Below are positions 1 through 11,273 of a stretch of DNA of 64,000 nucleotides, piece by piece. The translations under genes and the position numbers were made by a program. This DNA is from Antennarius striatus (taxonomy: Eukaryota > Chordata > Actinopteri > Lophiiformes > Antennariidae). Numbering within the stretch: position 1 is the stretch's first letter; every line of letters begins with the position of its first letter. Below the pieces are notes generated by a model. It worked only from the letters and a program-made list of their open reading frames with translations. It ran no database searches and was not told the DNA's origin. The stretch is taken from the NCBI RefSeq assembly GCF_040054535.1, contig NC_090788.1, forward strand, positions 878,501 to 942,500, in the 5' to 3' direction.

Positions 1-2880
1 TGGAGTAGCTTCTCGCCTCCCCCCGGAAAACAACATTATTAACATGTTTGTCCAGGATCAGCTCTTCTGTGGAACACTAAACATTCAGCTAAACGTTCTC
101 CACGACCTCCACGTTCCCCCACAATCTGGACTCAAATTTTATGCTAATTAGCTCAACAGGAAACAGTATGGCTGCACTTCCTGTTCAGATTTCTTTGCTA
201 AAAAGTCCACTCAACGTGGAAAAGTCTCAGGAGCAGAATCAGGTGCTATCGTGCTAACATGCTAACGTGCTAACCTGCGGCGACTGAATCTGATCCTCTG
301 TGCTTTAAGTTGAGATGACTCTGAAGCCCCGCCTCCTGACCTTCCGGCTGAAAGGTCAGATTAAACGGTGCCAGATCCAACCGGTTTCCATCTGGTCCTG
401 AGACCCGGCGGGGGCTTGTGGGTTGAACCCGGGTCCCGTCGCGGAGTTCAAAGGTCACGACACGAGGAGGAGGAGACGGATGGTCCGACCTCGGATGTTG
501 GCACGCCGTCGCTCCGGCGGCGTTTCGCTGAGTCGTGTCCGACCATGGATGAAGGTCAGAACAGGGACCGCCGCACTTGAAGGACGTCTCAGACGAGGCT
601 CCGCCCCCGGCGGCGCCGACCCGTTGCCCCTCTGACGTTTCATTGGAGGAGGTTCAGCTCCTCCGTCGTGCTTCTCTTTCACCACCAGATGATTGATTTC
701 ACCCTCAGACGAGTCGGGTCGACACTTCTAAAAAAAATTAAACTCCCCCATAATTAATTTTCTGAAAGACGTGGAAAATTAAAGGAAGAATTCTGACGAC
801 ATGAATCTTCATTTCCTGATTAAAGTCGGTTCCAGGCTTCAAATCTGAAGTTAAACATCTTTTATTTGACGTTTCACCTCATTGGACGGTTTTTATGTTG
901 ATTCTGATCCTCTTTGTTTGTTGTTTACGAGACGACGTTTAAACCGCGGCCGCATTCGTCTTCCTGTCGTCTCCCGTTTTCATTATTGAGATGAAGTTCT
1001 TGCTCAAAGAATAAAACGATCTCATTTCCAGGAGACGGACCGGAACATTTATCTCCATCGGGGGTCAAAGTCGTTTTGTTCCGGTTTGAGTCGAAACCGG
1101 CTCATTAATCCAGATTTTATATTTAAATCAAGCAGAATTCCACTTCATTCTTGAGGTTTTTTTCCGCGTTTCTGTTTCCGAAATGAGGAAACAAACGTCC
1201 AGCAACTAAATCAAAATGACATCCGGGGATGTGGCGTTCCACAGGGTCCCGTTTCAGGACCCCGATGAATCGTGTCGGCGTTCCAGACGGCGTTGAGCTG
1301 CAGCGTCTTCCCCCCGCGGTGGCGTCAGACACTCGTTCTTATTAGCTCATATTATCCCGCTGGTCATTCCGAGGCAGAGCCTATCGACTCAGATATTGAT
1401 TAGGTGTCAGTTTACAGGTTAAATGGAATATGCTCTAATCCCAGTCGGGCTCCAGTTCAACCTGGTGTCAGAGGCATGAAGGTCTATTATCTGTTATGGG
1501 AACTTAATGAACAGCCTCCAGATAAACAGCATCCCAGGTCCTGGGGGGGGCACAGAGGAGCATTAATAACCTTTACTGTATGGAATCCTTGTTGTGCTGC
1601 AGATAGAATGTAAACAGGTTTATAAGCACACTGATGATGTCATTATTTATGTGCATTAAAATACTGGGATTTAAATTTTTAGCCTCGAGTTATGTTAGTT
1701 ATCTAATGACTAAGATAACGTGGAGAATTTGAATGCTTATTAGTTGATTCAAGTTCCTGATCCCGATCCAGACAGTTGGTCCCTGGTATAAAGGGGTGAT
1801 GGGATTGTAATGTTGTAATGTGGATTCAGGAAGGTTTCATGCTATTGATTTTCATTTACTGATTTTCTATTTATATATTCTTGATGGGTTATTTATTACT
1901 CTATTTGGTGTTGTACTACTTTCTAAGTACTGGTGCTTTCTGTGTGCTTTTTCTGTGTTTTGTGTACTTACTGTGCTGTGTGCGACGGAGAAATTAATTT
2001 CCCTGACGGAACCTCCTTAAGGAATAAATAAAGTTATACTCTACTCTAGCCTGTCACTCTCACGATTTCCTGTTTTTTTAATCCTCATCCATCCTGTTTG
2101 CATTATTCTGTTCCTTTATTAAAAAAATATACGAGACATGAAAGTGATGCCACAATCTTTGGTTATCTTTTGTAATAATACTTTCTTCCTTTAATGAAAT
2201 GATTAGATGAGGAGCAGATAAATTCCCGCTGACAGATATTTGTTTTTTTGGTGTAGTACCGTTACTTTCCAGCTGGTGGCAGCAGCACCGCCGATCGGGA
2301 TCTGACTTCCCATCAATAAAGGAGCCGAGAGAGAACAGAGGACGGACAATGAGGAAGAATGATGTAACCTTCAGGTACACTTTGGAAATTTCTTATTTTT
2401 TATATTTGTTGAATATTTTTGTTACATTCAAATTTATTTATTTTTGTTTTTTCCATTAAATAAATTATAGTGAAATCGAGCATGCTACTCTCACAGCTAC
2501 TGGGGGAAGTGGGGCGCTGTACATCCTAATAAGAGATATATCGTATGACAAAATATACGCTTATTTATGAAAATATATATGAAATTATTCAAAATTATAC
2601 TCTAACAGTGTCTAATTTGTGCTTCACTCAAATCATTTTCTTCCTCTAGCAGTTCCCATTTTGACCGCAATCTCCCGTCTACGTTCAGTTCCCACACGTA
2701 ACTCTCATTTCTCCCATTTTCTGGTGGTCCCTGAAGGCAACGGCAGACCCTGACAACCCCCCCTCATAAAGCTAACCGCTAGCACCTGAACGCACCATCC
2801 GCTCACCATGCAGCCCAGCCTCCCGACCGTTAACCGCTTAACGGTTAAATCAACCGCAGCAGCTTCAGAGGACTTTTAAC
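1..2880. other. 5' intergenic segment, no gene recognised
   Basis: Open frames here are short, overlap on both strands and show no recognisable family. The stretch is moderately AT-rich. Two parts stand out. About 1355-1680 is a low-complexity-free stretch that could be conserved non-coding DNA. About 1890-2045 ends in a retroposon-like tail. I see no tRNA, rRNA or long coding exon. Confidence 0.5.
1890..2045 (+). repeat. Retroposon-like 3' tail (candidate)
   Basis: The sequence runs through GAGAAATTAATTTCCC and a purine-rich spacer to AATAAATAAAGTTATACTC. This resembles the 3' tails of abundant fish LINE or SINE copies that end in 'aatttccc...aataaagta'. The similarity is recalled, not searched. 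No coding remnant is visible upstream, so a short 5'-truncated insertion or SINE is the simplest reading. Confidence 0.35.
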
Positions 2881-2929
2881 GGATAAACGATGACGTATTT
2901 TAACGAGCCGAGCTAGCTGAGCTCGCGAG

Positions 2930-3330
2930 CTTTTCTTTCGGGGGGGGGGCTGTTGCGATCGTTTCTCGCGCTAACCGGAACGAGTCGTGAGCCGCAGCGG
3001 AGCTCCACCGACATGGCGATTGTGTCCGGATCCTGCGCCCGAGTGAACGGCTCCCGGAACGGGCCGTCGGTTTCCGCTGCGCCGTCGGGCTCCGTGGGAC
3101 AGTCCCAGCCCATGATCGCGGTGTGGGAGTGGCAGGACGACCAGGGCTACTGGCGGCCCTACAGCGGCCAGGTGAGCGCCCACATCGAGCGGAGTCTGGC
3201 GCCGCGGGGACACAGAGGAGGAGGACCCGGAGCGACGAGCATCTGCCTCGGGCAGTCGGACCCCAGCCTGTCGCCGTACCTGATCGACGTACCGAGCCTG
3301 AAGCAGTTCCGGCAGGACACGGGTGAGTTA
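2930..3330 (+). promoter_or_regulatory. CpG-rich promoter / first-exon region of dtx2
   Basis: GC and CpG content rise sharply from about 2930, just before the dtx2 start codon at 3013, and fall again after the first coding exon ends at 3322. No TATA box is obvious at a suitable distance. This is typical of a vertebrate CpG-island promoter. The transcription start was not located. Confidence 0.45.
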
Positions 3331-6300
3331 CAGCCGCTGGAAATATCACCTTAACCCGCAACCGGACCGAGCTATCAGCTAACAGGAGCTAACTAGCATT
3401 AGCATGGCACAGATCTGTTGTTTACATAGCCGTTAGCCCACATTAGCTTTAATTAGCTTGATTTACGTTGTCAAACAGTTCAGATGTGTGTTTAGCTGTG
3501 AGCTAACGTTAGCTACCCCCCCCCCGTTAGCCGAGTGAAGGAAACCCGGACCGGATGTAGCTAGGTGGCTAGAAGGACCGAACCGGTTCGTTTCCGGTTT
3601 GGTTCCGGTCTAACTAGCATTAGCATTAGCATAGAGCTGTTGTTTACATAGCCGTTAGCCCAGATTAGCTTTAATTAGCTTGTTTCACGTTGTCACACAG
3701 TTCAGATGTGTGTTTAGCTGTGAGCTAACTTTAGCTAACCCGGACCGGATGTGCGCTAGCGGGTTAATCCGATCGAACCGGTTCGTTTCCGGTCTGAAAT
3801 CCCGTCCGGCCTTCCAGGGAAGACGCGCTCCGTCCGCCGGTCCCTGTTCGCCCAGTCGTCCGGCCTGGGCAGCGGGGTGTTCTGGGAGTGGCTGAACGAT
3901 GAGGGCGGCTGGACCCCCTACGAGACCCGGACCTCCATCCTGCTGGAGCACAGCTACCAGGCCCGGCAGGGCACGGCGGACCTGGGCCCCCACGGCTACA
4001 ACTACATCGTGGACCTGACGTCACTGGCCCAGGTCAACAAGTCCACCGGCTTCCGGAGGCAGGTGCGGCGCCAGTGCAACCTGCCGTACCCCCTGGCCTC
4101 GGCGGGGCCCCCGGCCATCCCCTCGGGGCCCCCCTGCTCCTGCCAGCAGTGTCTGAGCCACGGCGGGACGGGGCCCATCCCCAGCCGGTCCCGGCACTCC
4201 TTCTCGGCGGGGAGTCTGACCCGACCCGGCCTGCAGGGCCCGGGGAGGGCCGTGGCGGCCCACCCGGCGTCCATCTACTCGCCGTATCCCAGGAGGCCCC
4301 TCTCCGTGGGGGGGATGTCTTGGGGGAGCTCCTGGCCGCCACCCCCCTCTGGGGGTCAGCTGACGGGGCCGCTCCTGACCGGGACCCCCAGTGCCAACGG
4401 GTTAAGGTGGGTACCCCCCCCAATTAGGTTTAACCCAGAATGATGAAAACTGTTTTGTCCTACACTGATCAATGACCACAAACGCATCAGGAGATTAGAA
4501 CGTAAATATTTTAAACCTGTTAAATTTCAGATTAAAATCGGTTTCCATGTTTATTTTCCTCAAAAACAGAAGTTTAGTTTTTATATTTTCAGCTCCAGAA
4601 AGATTTGCTAGTTTGATTTGGTCCCAGTTTGAGTTCATTTAATTCCAGATTAAAGGGGATTAATTTCTTCTTTAAATCTGATAATTTGACACTTTCTGGA
4701 GGTTTAATCCCAGAAGCCCAAACTAACGTCAAAATCATGAACAAAGAATAAAACAAACTCCTACCAGAGCGGCGAGATGAGGAACAAGAGGGGGCGGCAG
4801 GTGAACGCCATCAGGCAAACGAGGGGAACACAGGAGCCAATCAGAGCCCAGAGATGTTTGAGCTCGTTTCCATGACGTCCACCTGTTCATCAGAATGAAA
4901 ACAAACACACCTGTTGGTAAAAATGTTTGTTTCTTTCCTGCAGCGTTCCCTCCATCGCCGTCCAGCTCAACGGATCCACCAGCGTCAGCTCCGCCCTGGC
5001 AGGTAACCGGGGTCACGACCTCTGTCCGTCTTTCGGCTCCGCCCTCAGTCACGAATACGACAAGGAAAATGGTCATGTGATCAGGAAGCTCCGCCCCGAC
5101 AGAACCTTAGAAGCTAATCGGAGACGCTAATGCTAACACGCAGAGAGGCTGACCCAGTCCCGCTCTGCTCCTATCCAATTTTTGGAGAGTCAAAAAAACT
5201 CATTCGCTCCAAGCCGAGAGCCGGAGCGGTTCAATGTGTATTAAAACATTTTGAAATGAACACAACCTATTGAACCAGGAGCTAACAGTGTATAAATATT
5301 TTCTTACGGTTCCATCAGTAACTTCAAGGGGAAACATTTTCAACAGGTAAAGTAAATGTCCTTCAAAAACAAAATATACTTCTTAATATCAAATGCATAG
5401 ATGAAATTGCATGCATTATTGTACGCACAATTATAATTCATTGTGCAAAAAAAATTTAATCTTTTTTTTTAAAATTACTATGTTGCTCTACGATCCTACG
5501 AATCCAGGCTTTCAAATAATAAAATAACAAAAAAAATCATATCAGTTGTATTCTTTCTCGTGGTTCTCATCGGCAATTTAACAAGAGTCCATTTAACTGA
5601 AATAAATATAAATACAAAAATCTACGGCACACAGATAAAAACACTTCCTTCAAAGAGAGGTCACGTCTTGTAGAAACAAATGTAAAAATTTAGCTGAATT
5701 TAACTGAAGTAGCTAAACCCACCCTCCTGACTGCTGATGACCAATGAAACCAAAGCCCTCTTGTTGCGCTGCAGTGACTTCTACCGTTGCATTGTGGGGA
5801 ATGTCGTGTTGCTGCGTCGGGCCGGTTCTCATAGTACAGTGATACCGCTACTTACGAATGTCTCTACTTACAAAATTTTCTACTTACAAAATTTCTCCAC
5901 AGGAAAATATTGCCTCTAGTTACGAAAGAAATTTCGACTTGCGTAATGTAAAAACACAGTATCGGCTGATACTTGAATCTCCCACAGGTTCCTGAACGCA
6001 ACATTCTCATAGCTGCTCTGCCATTGGCTATTACCTATTACGTATTTTCCTGGCATCCCATTGGCTAAGAGGGATGCCACTCCACCTCTGTGTGGAGCTA
6101 GAACGGTCCATATGGAGTGTCTCGGCACTCAACCCCTGAGGTGTTCTGATAGTTTTACATAAATATATTAACTTGTAGAGTATTCACTATGGACCCCAAG
6201 AAAGTGACGGAGAAAAGAGTTTTTTGGTCCGAACAAACAAATCAAGAGATGATAGGAAAGCCTGAAAAAGGGATGGGTTTGGTTGATCTCCCCAAAGAAT

Positions 6301-8987
6301 ATGGCCGTAATGCATCTACAATCACCACGTTATTAAAACTAAAGGAAGTTTAAGGAGTTTAAGGCGTCGCGTGGGTGGTTGGAGAAGTTCAGAAGGAGGA
6401 CTGGAATTCACTCTGTTGTTCATGGGGGGGCAAGAGGGCATTAACCAAAGAGGGTAAAAAACAATGAGGGCAGCAGTTAAAAGGTTAATGACCATCATTA
6501 TTATTCTTTACTCCTTGTTTTTTTACGTTATGCACAACTCTTATTTACTGTGTAATAATCTAATCGTAACATGTATTTGTTACATGTTTTGATGCATTTT
6601 TAAGCTTTATAAAACATTTATGTCAGAATTTTGGGGGGGTTTGGAACAGTTTAGGGCGTTTGCATGGAAAATGCGTCTCAACTTACAAAATTTCTTCCAG
6701 AACCATTAATTTCGTCACTAGAGGTACCGCTGTAATTAAAAATCATCCTGTGGGCCGTAAATAATTCATCATGGGCCGAATCCGGCCCACGGGCCGTGAC
6801 TTTGACATACGTACATTTAAGAAACAGTTCACCCAAGTCACCGTGACACACTGACTAGGGCATTATGGGTAGCGTTAGCCAATTGGAGCTACAGCTAGCT
6901 TAAAAACACGGGTCTAGTCTATAGCATTGTGGCTAATGTTAGCTAAGTGCTAGTGGTTGTTGAAGGTGGTTGTCATGGTGACAGCCGACCTCAGGTCTCA
7001 GCATCTATTTCACAGCCGCTAGCCAATCAACTGCAGCCGCTTGCGTCACGTGACTGAGTTTGTGTCACGCCTGAGTTTGTACGGCGCGGCGGCGCCGTCG
7101 CCACGTGTCTCATGCGTCTGATTTGTTCCTCTCTGCTCCTGCATATCCACCCCTCACCCGCCCCCTGCCCCGCCCCATCCTGCCCCGCCCACCCGCTCCA
7201 GGCATGGCCTCCATTTTGATGTCAGCAGTGGGACTGGGGGTGCACTTCACTGCCGCCCCCCTCCCCCAGCAGCAGCAGCAGCTCCAGCCGCCGCGTCCCG
7301 CCCCCTTCCGCCTAGCTCCGCCCCTCCTCCCCCCCGCCAACAGGTCCAGCAGGCCCCCCCCCAGCAGCAGCAGCTCAGTTAGGAGGGCAAAGAGGCAGCA
7401 CAGGAGAGGTAGCTACCCCCCCCGGGCCTTCATCATCATCATCATCATCGCCGTCACCCTCATCATCATCAGGCTTGCTTCAGGATCACCCCCCCCACCG
7501 CTTCACTCTCATTGGTTCACCGGTGCACACATGACCCCACCCCCCTCCATTTTTAGACTAAACTCCGCCCACTAGAGGGCAGTGGTGTAATCAGTCACGT
7601 CAGCTGACAGGAAGTGGGCGGTTGTGACGAACAGACCTCTAGCCCCGCCCCCCGAGGTGAGATCTGCTTTAAAGGGCGATCATATTGATCGGTGATCAGC
7701 ACCAGCAATCAGTTGGATCGATCGTTGTTGGGTAGACAAAAGTATTTGGACGGTCTGTTCATCATCATTGCTCGTCTTCCCCTACACCAGCCCATAGCCC
7801 CGCCCCCTGCTCTGCCCCCTCCATCCCGTCGTCTCTGTGACGTTGGCGTGTTCTTCGTCACGCGACCCGTCTGATTGGACGATGAGTTCAGGTCGTTCAT
7901 GGCGTTTCCTCTTCTCCTTCTCCTTCAGGCTCCGCCCACAGACCCGAGGAGGTGATTCAGCGCTACATGGAGGTGGTGGCCGGCGCGCCGGACGGGGTAA
8001 ACCCAACCAGAGTTCAGTTAGCTACAGGCTAGTTAGCGGGTTGATGATTTAAATGAGGTTAAAACAGTACCCCCCCCCCAGGACTGTATAATCTGCATGG
8101 ATCAGCTGTCCAGCCCCTCAGGCTACGAGACTCCTCCTACGGAGGGCGGGGCCAGCTGCGTCCTGCCAGACACAGCGGGGAAGTTCATCAAGTGTGGCCA
8201 CGCCCTCCACCTGCTCTGCATGCTGGCCATGTACAACAACGGCACCAAGGTAACGCCCCGCCCCTTACTCCGCCCCCCATCGCGCCCGATCAGCCGGTGA
8301 CCTCTGACCTCTCTGCCTCCAGGACGGCAGCCTACAGTGTCCTTCCTGTAAGACCATATATGGAGAGAAGACGGGGACGCAGCCCAAAGGAAAGATGGAG
8401 ATCTACAGCATCGGCCAGTCGCTGCCGGGACACCCCGACTGCGGCGCCATCCAGATCATCTACAGCATCCCGCCGGGCATCCAGGTGAGCCCCGCCCCCC
8501 GACGAATCGGATTAGCATCCACTTCCTGTCACCAATGCCCCTCGCCCCCCCTCACAGGGTCCGGAACACCCCAACCCGGGACACCCGTTCACCTGCCGGG
8601 GCTTCCCCCGCTTCTGCTTCCTGCCAGACAACGACAAGGGCAGGAAGGTAAGAACAACCCCCCCGATTGGATACGTTTACCGTTTCGGGGAGCCGTGCTA
8701 ACGCGTCCCTGCGTCCCGCCTCACAGGTGCTGGAGCTGCTGAAGGTGGCGTGGATGCGGCGCCTCATCTTCATCGTGGGGACGTCGAGCACGACGGGCGA
8801 GCCGGACACGGTGGTGTGGAACGGCATCCACCACAAGACGGAGATGATGTCCAACCTGTCGGGACACGGCTACCCCGACCCCAACTACCTGGACAACGTC
8901 CTGTCGGAGCTGGCCTCTCAGGGCGTCACCGAGGACTGCCTCAAAGCGCCAGGGGGCGGTGCCAGAGGGGGCGGAGGCAGCAGCTAG
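3013..8987 (+). CDS. dtx2: Deltex E3 ubiquitin ligase 2 (complete, 9 exons)
   Basis: RING-type E3 ubiquitin ligase of the Deltex family, which modulates Notch signalling in the cytosol and nucleus. Coding exons with GT-AG borders and consistent phase: 3013-3322, 3818-4406, 4944-5002, 7202-7408, 7929-7996, 8082-8249, 8323-8484, 8558-8647, 8727-8987. Together they give 637 aa; human DTX2 is about 622. Two WWE domains lie at about 36-105 (VWEWQDD) and 115-190 ([12 protein letters not shown]). A proline/serine-rich linker follows, with the conserved '[15 protein letters not shown]' segment. The RING (C3HC4) starts near residue 412 ([18 protein letters not shown]), followed by the Deltex C-terminal domain ([22 protein letters not shown]). 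Linker residues such as CSCQQCLS and [12 protein letters not shown] fit DTX2 better than DTX1 or DTX4. The 2.2-kb third intron carries nested transposons. The first in-frame ATG is used, and the protein ends in a Gly/Ser tail. Confidence 0.95.
5837..6732 (+). mobile_element. Tigger/pogo-like DNA transposon, internally deleted
   Basis: The element begins CAGTGATACCGCTACTTACG and ends with the inverse CAGCGGTACCTCTAGTGACG read on the other strand. It is flanked by TA on both sides (5835-5836 and 6733-6734), the target duplication of Tc1/mariner-pogo elements. At 896 bp it is far shorter than an autonomous Tigger. Inside is only the start of a transposase, so it is non-autonomous. It sits inside a hAT-like element and is therefore the younger insertion. 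Confidence 0.8.
6189..6353 (+). pseudogene. Tigger transposase N-terminal fragment (broken)
   Basis: A 54-codon frame starting [13 protein letters not shown] resembles the N-terminal helix-turn-helix of pogo/Tigger/CENP-B-like transposases, including '[17 protein letters not shown]'. It ends at a stop at 6351. Past the stop, remnants of the second DNA-binding domain (a GWLEKF-like stretch and GIHSVVHG) can be read near 6375-6425 with frameshifts. The DDE catalytic domain is absent, so the element cannot encode an active enzyme. Confidence 0.7.
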
Positions 8988-9461
8988 GCCGCCGCCGCCT
9001 CCTCCGCAAATCAAGATCAGAATCAGACGTTGGTCAAAAATATCCCTCCAAGCGGCTCCTCTTCCACGATTATGTCAAGTTTCCTAACCATGCCCCGCCT
9101 CCAAAAGGGGGCGGTTCACTCCGGGGAAGGTGGGCGGAGACAAAAAATAAAATCATGAAGCACTTTAGTTGTGACGCCTGGAGTGACTTCCTGGTCGACA
9201 GCAGCTCCAGACAGGAACAGGAAATGTTTTGTGTGTGTCGCTGAGAAGTAGCATTGCGGCTAACGTTAGCCTGTCAGGTGACAGGAAATACGGAAGCGGC
9301 TGTAAATAAGAACACTGTAACAAAACAAACAGCTGAAACCACGGAGGACGAGTCGAGTATTTTTAACACTAGTTTGATGTATTTGATAAACGACGCGCTT
9401 TTATTTTACGCTAACGGTCATGTTTGTACGGGAGCCTGTGAACGCCAATACGAGAATAATG

Positions 9462-9467
9462 AATAAA
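9462..9467 (+). terminator. dtx2 polyadenylation signal
   Basis: AATAAA lies 475 nt after the dtx2 stop codon, within an AT-rich end of the presumed 3' UTR, followed by T-rich sequence. Confidence 0.6.
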
Positions 9468-9479
9468 GATTATTAAACT

Positions 9480-11270
9480 TTCTCAATTTAAAATAACGAC
9501 TCCATATTTTTATTTTGAGAAAGTTGCTGAATGTTTCTGACTTTAATGAATTTTTGGGGATTTTTTTTTAAAAAGTTTTGGCAGGTTTGGGCTTCCGTTC
9601 ATCATCGGATGGGAAGGAGAAATATTTTCCAGTTTGACAATCAAGGTCTTTAAACTCACCCAGACGCTGCGAGCACGCTAACAGCTAACGGCTAACTCAC
9701 CTCTAGCATCACATGACTTATTCTGCTCACGGCGCCGCTCAGCTGACACGTGTAAAAAATTAAAAACTGCAATAAAGAAATGTTAAAACATCCTGAGTCT
9801 CGTTTTCTGGAGTGACGTCAACGCGGGGTGAGGCTCCACCCCTTCACAGGTGATCCAAATAACATCCAATCAGTTGAAAGAAGTCAGGTAACGAGGCTAC
9901 ATTCGCATCAGGCTTGAGAAATATGCAACTGCTGGAGTAGCATTAGCATGTAGCAATCTGTTTCCGACACCTACTCAAAATCAAATTAACTTTATTTATA
10001 AAGCACTTATCATGCGAGAACATGAGAGATCAGGGGGGGTTTTTTTTCGCAGAGTGGAAAATCTAAATCAACAGAAATTCTGGTGTGCTAAAAACGAGCA
10101 CCGAAATTAGCATGAAACTACATGAAAGAAAATGTTCTACACAAATATTATCTGAAAATTTCTGTTAAAAATTGTATGCCCCCTTTTTTTGTTATTCTTT
10201 ATGGAGAAAATCTATCAAAAAAGTTCTAAAAGAAGAAACCAGAACTCACCTGTTTGAACTTTTCTTCAAACTCTTGAATGATGTCACTTCCTGTGAGTGG
10301 TGTCACTGACAGGAAGTGGACTGCATTTTCGCACAAGATTGCATTAGTATGACGGGGCGCAACGTCAAATTGATAGATAAATCATATTATAAGCAAAAAA
10401 GTTAATTTTAAAACAATTAAGACATTTCCTGTTAAGAGGAAAATATTTTTTGACCAATAGAATAAATGTGTGAAATTTGATGTTTTTTAAGTTTTACATG
10501 ACCTGAAGGACAAGAAATGATCCAAGGTGACATGAAAAAATAATTTTTAACATTGAAAAGAAAAACTTAAAATATGATAATTGTATATTTAATATTTATC
10601 TCATGCTAACAAATAAACTTGAATCGATTGTTTCAGACACTGAAAACATCACTGACAGATTAATTATCTACCAGTTTTTAATCAGATGTGATTTTTGCCG
10701 TTTTGCTGTTGATGTGAACAGAATGAGATCAGACCAAAGGAGCAAGGCAACACATTTTATTCAAAGGCCTAATTGGCGTTAAGGTACAGCGTATTAAATA
10801 TGGTTAGTCCAGCGCCATGGCGACGTCACAACCGTTCTTTACATTCAGGCTGGAGATATTTTTTTTTACAAGAGGCTGAATTTCGTCTGGATTCTCGCCG
10901 TCGTCCCGATTAAGACACTTTTAGCTGCTGCTTGACGTTCGCCTGTCGTTAGTAGCGTCTGTTAGCGGAGCCGTATTTTACATCCCTGCACATAATGTTA
11001 TATTTCAATAAATATAATAAATAAAAAGTACAAATATTTGAATATGATGGAACCAGATTTTTTTTTTGTTTGTTTTTTTTTCTGTCAGTAACTCGTTGAC
11101 TCGGCAGAACGTGATATTAGCGTCGTTAGCTTCCATGACGGGTTTCGCCCTCCGACGTTTTCATCCTGGTACATTCCGTGGTTCCGAGTCGCTACGATGG
11201 TTTAGTCTGTTAGTGTCGTGAGTCCCCTCGCTCCCCTCGGGTTCGTCCGACCGTCCATCCGACCGTCCGT
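9480..11270. other. Convergent intergenic region between dtx2 and gtf2ird1
   Basis: AT-rich sequence with no coding exon recognised. A short segment at about 9974-10010 (AACTTTATTTATAAAGCACT) is a word found in many interspersed fish repeats. The part from about 10756 to 11273 is probably the gtf2ird1 3' UTR on the minus strand. Confidence 0.5.
10756..10761 (-). terminator. Candidate gtf2ird1 polyadenylation signal
   Basis: TTTATT on the plus strand reads AATAAA on the minus strand, about 510 nt beyond the gtf2ird1 stop codon. It is the best-placed signal I see on that strand. Confidence 0.4.
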
Positions 11271-11273
11271 CCG

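Larger units (their letters stand above)
5172..6813. mobile_element. hAT-like DNA transposon remnant interrupted by a Tigger element
   Basis: The left part has a hAT/Charlie-like start (GAGTCAAAAAAACTCATTCG, then GCCGAGAGCCGG). The right part (6734-6813) has the typical hAT end with repeated GGGCCG and ...GGCCGTGACTTTGACAT. The internal 'GTCGGGCCGGTTCTCATAG' just before 5835 continues as 'ATTAAAAATCATCCTGTGGG' after 6734 once the Tigger element is removed. No transposase frame survives. The outer borders are approximate. It lies in dtx2 intron 3. Confidence 0.5.

Noticed and set aside
2900..3361. 153-codon minus-strand frame over the dtx2 start
   Set aside because: Antisense of the first dtx2 exon in a CpG island; Arg/Pro/Ser-rich with no domain.
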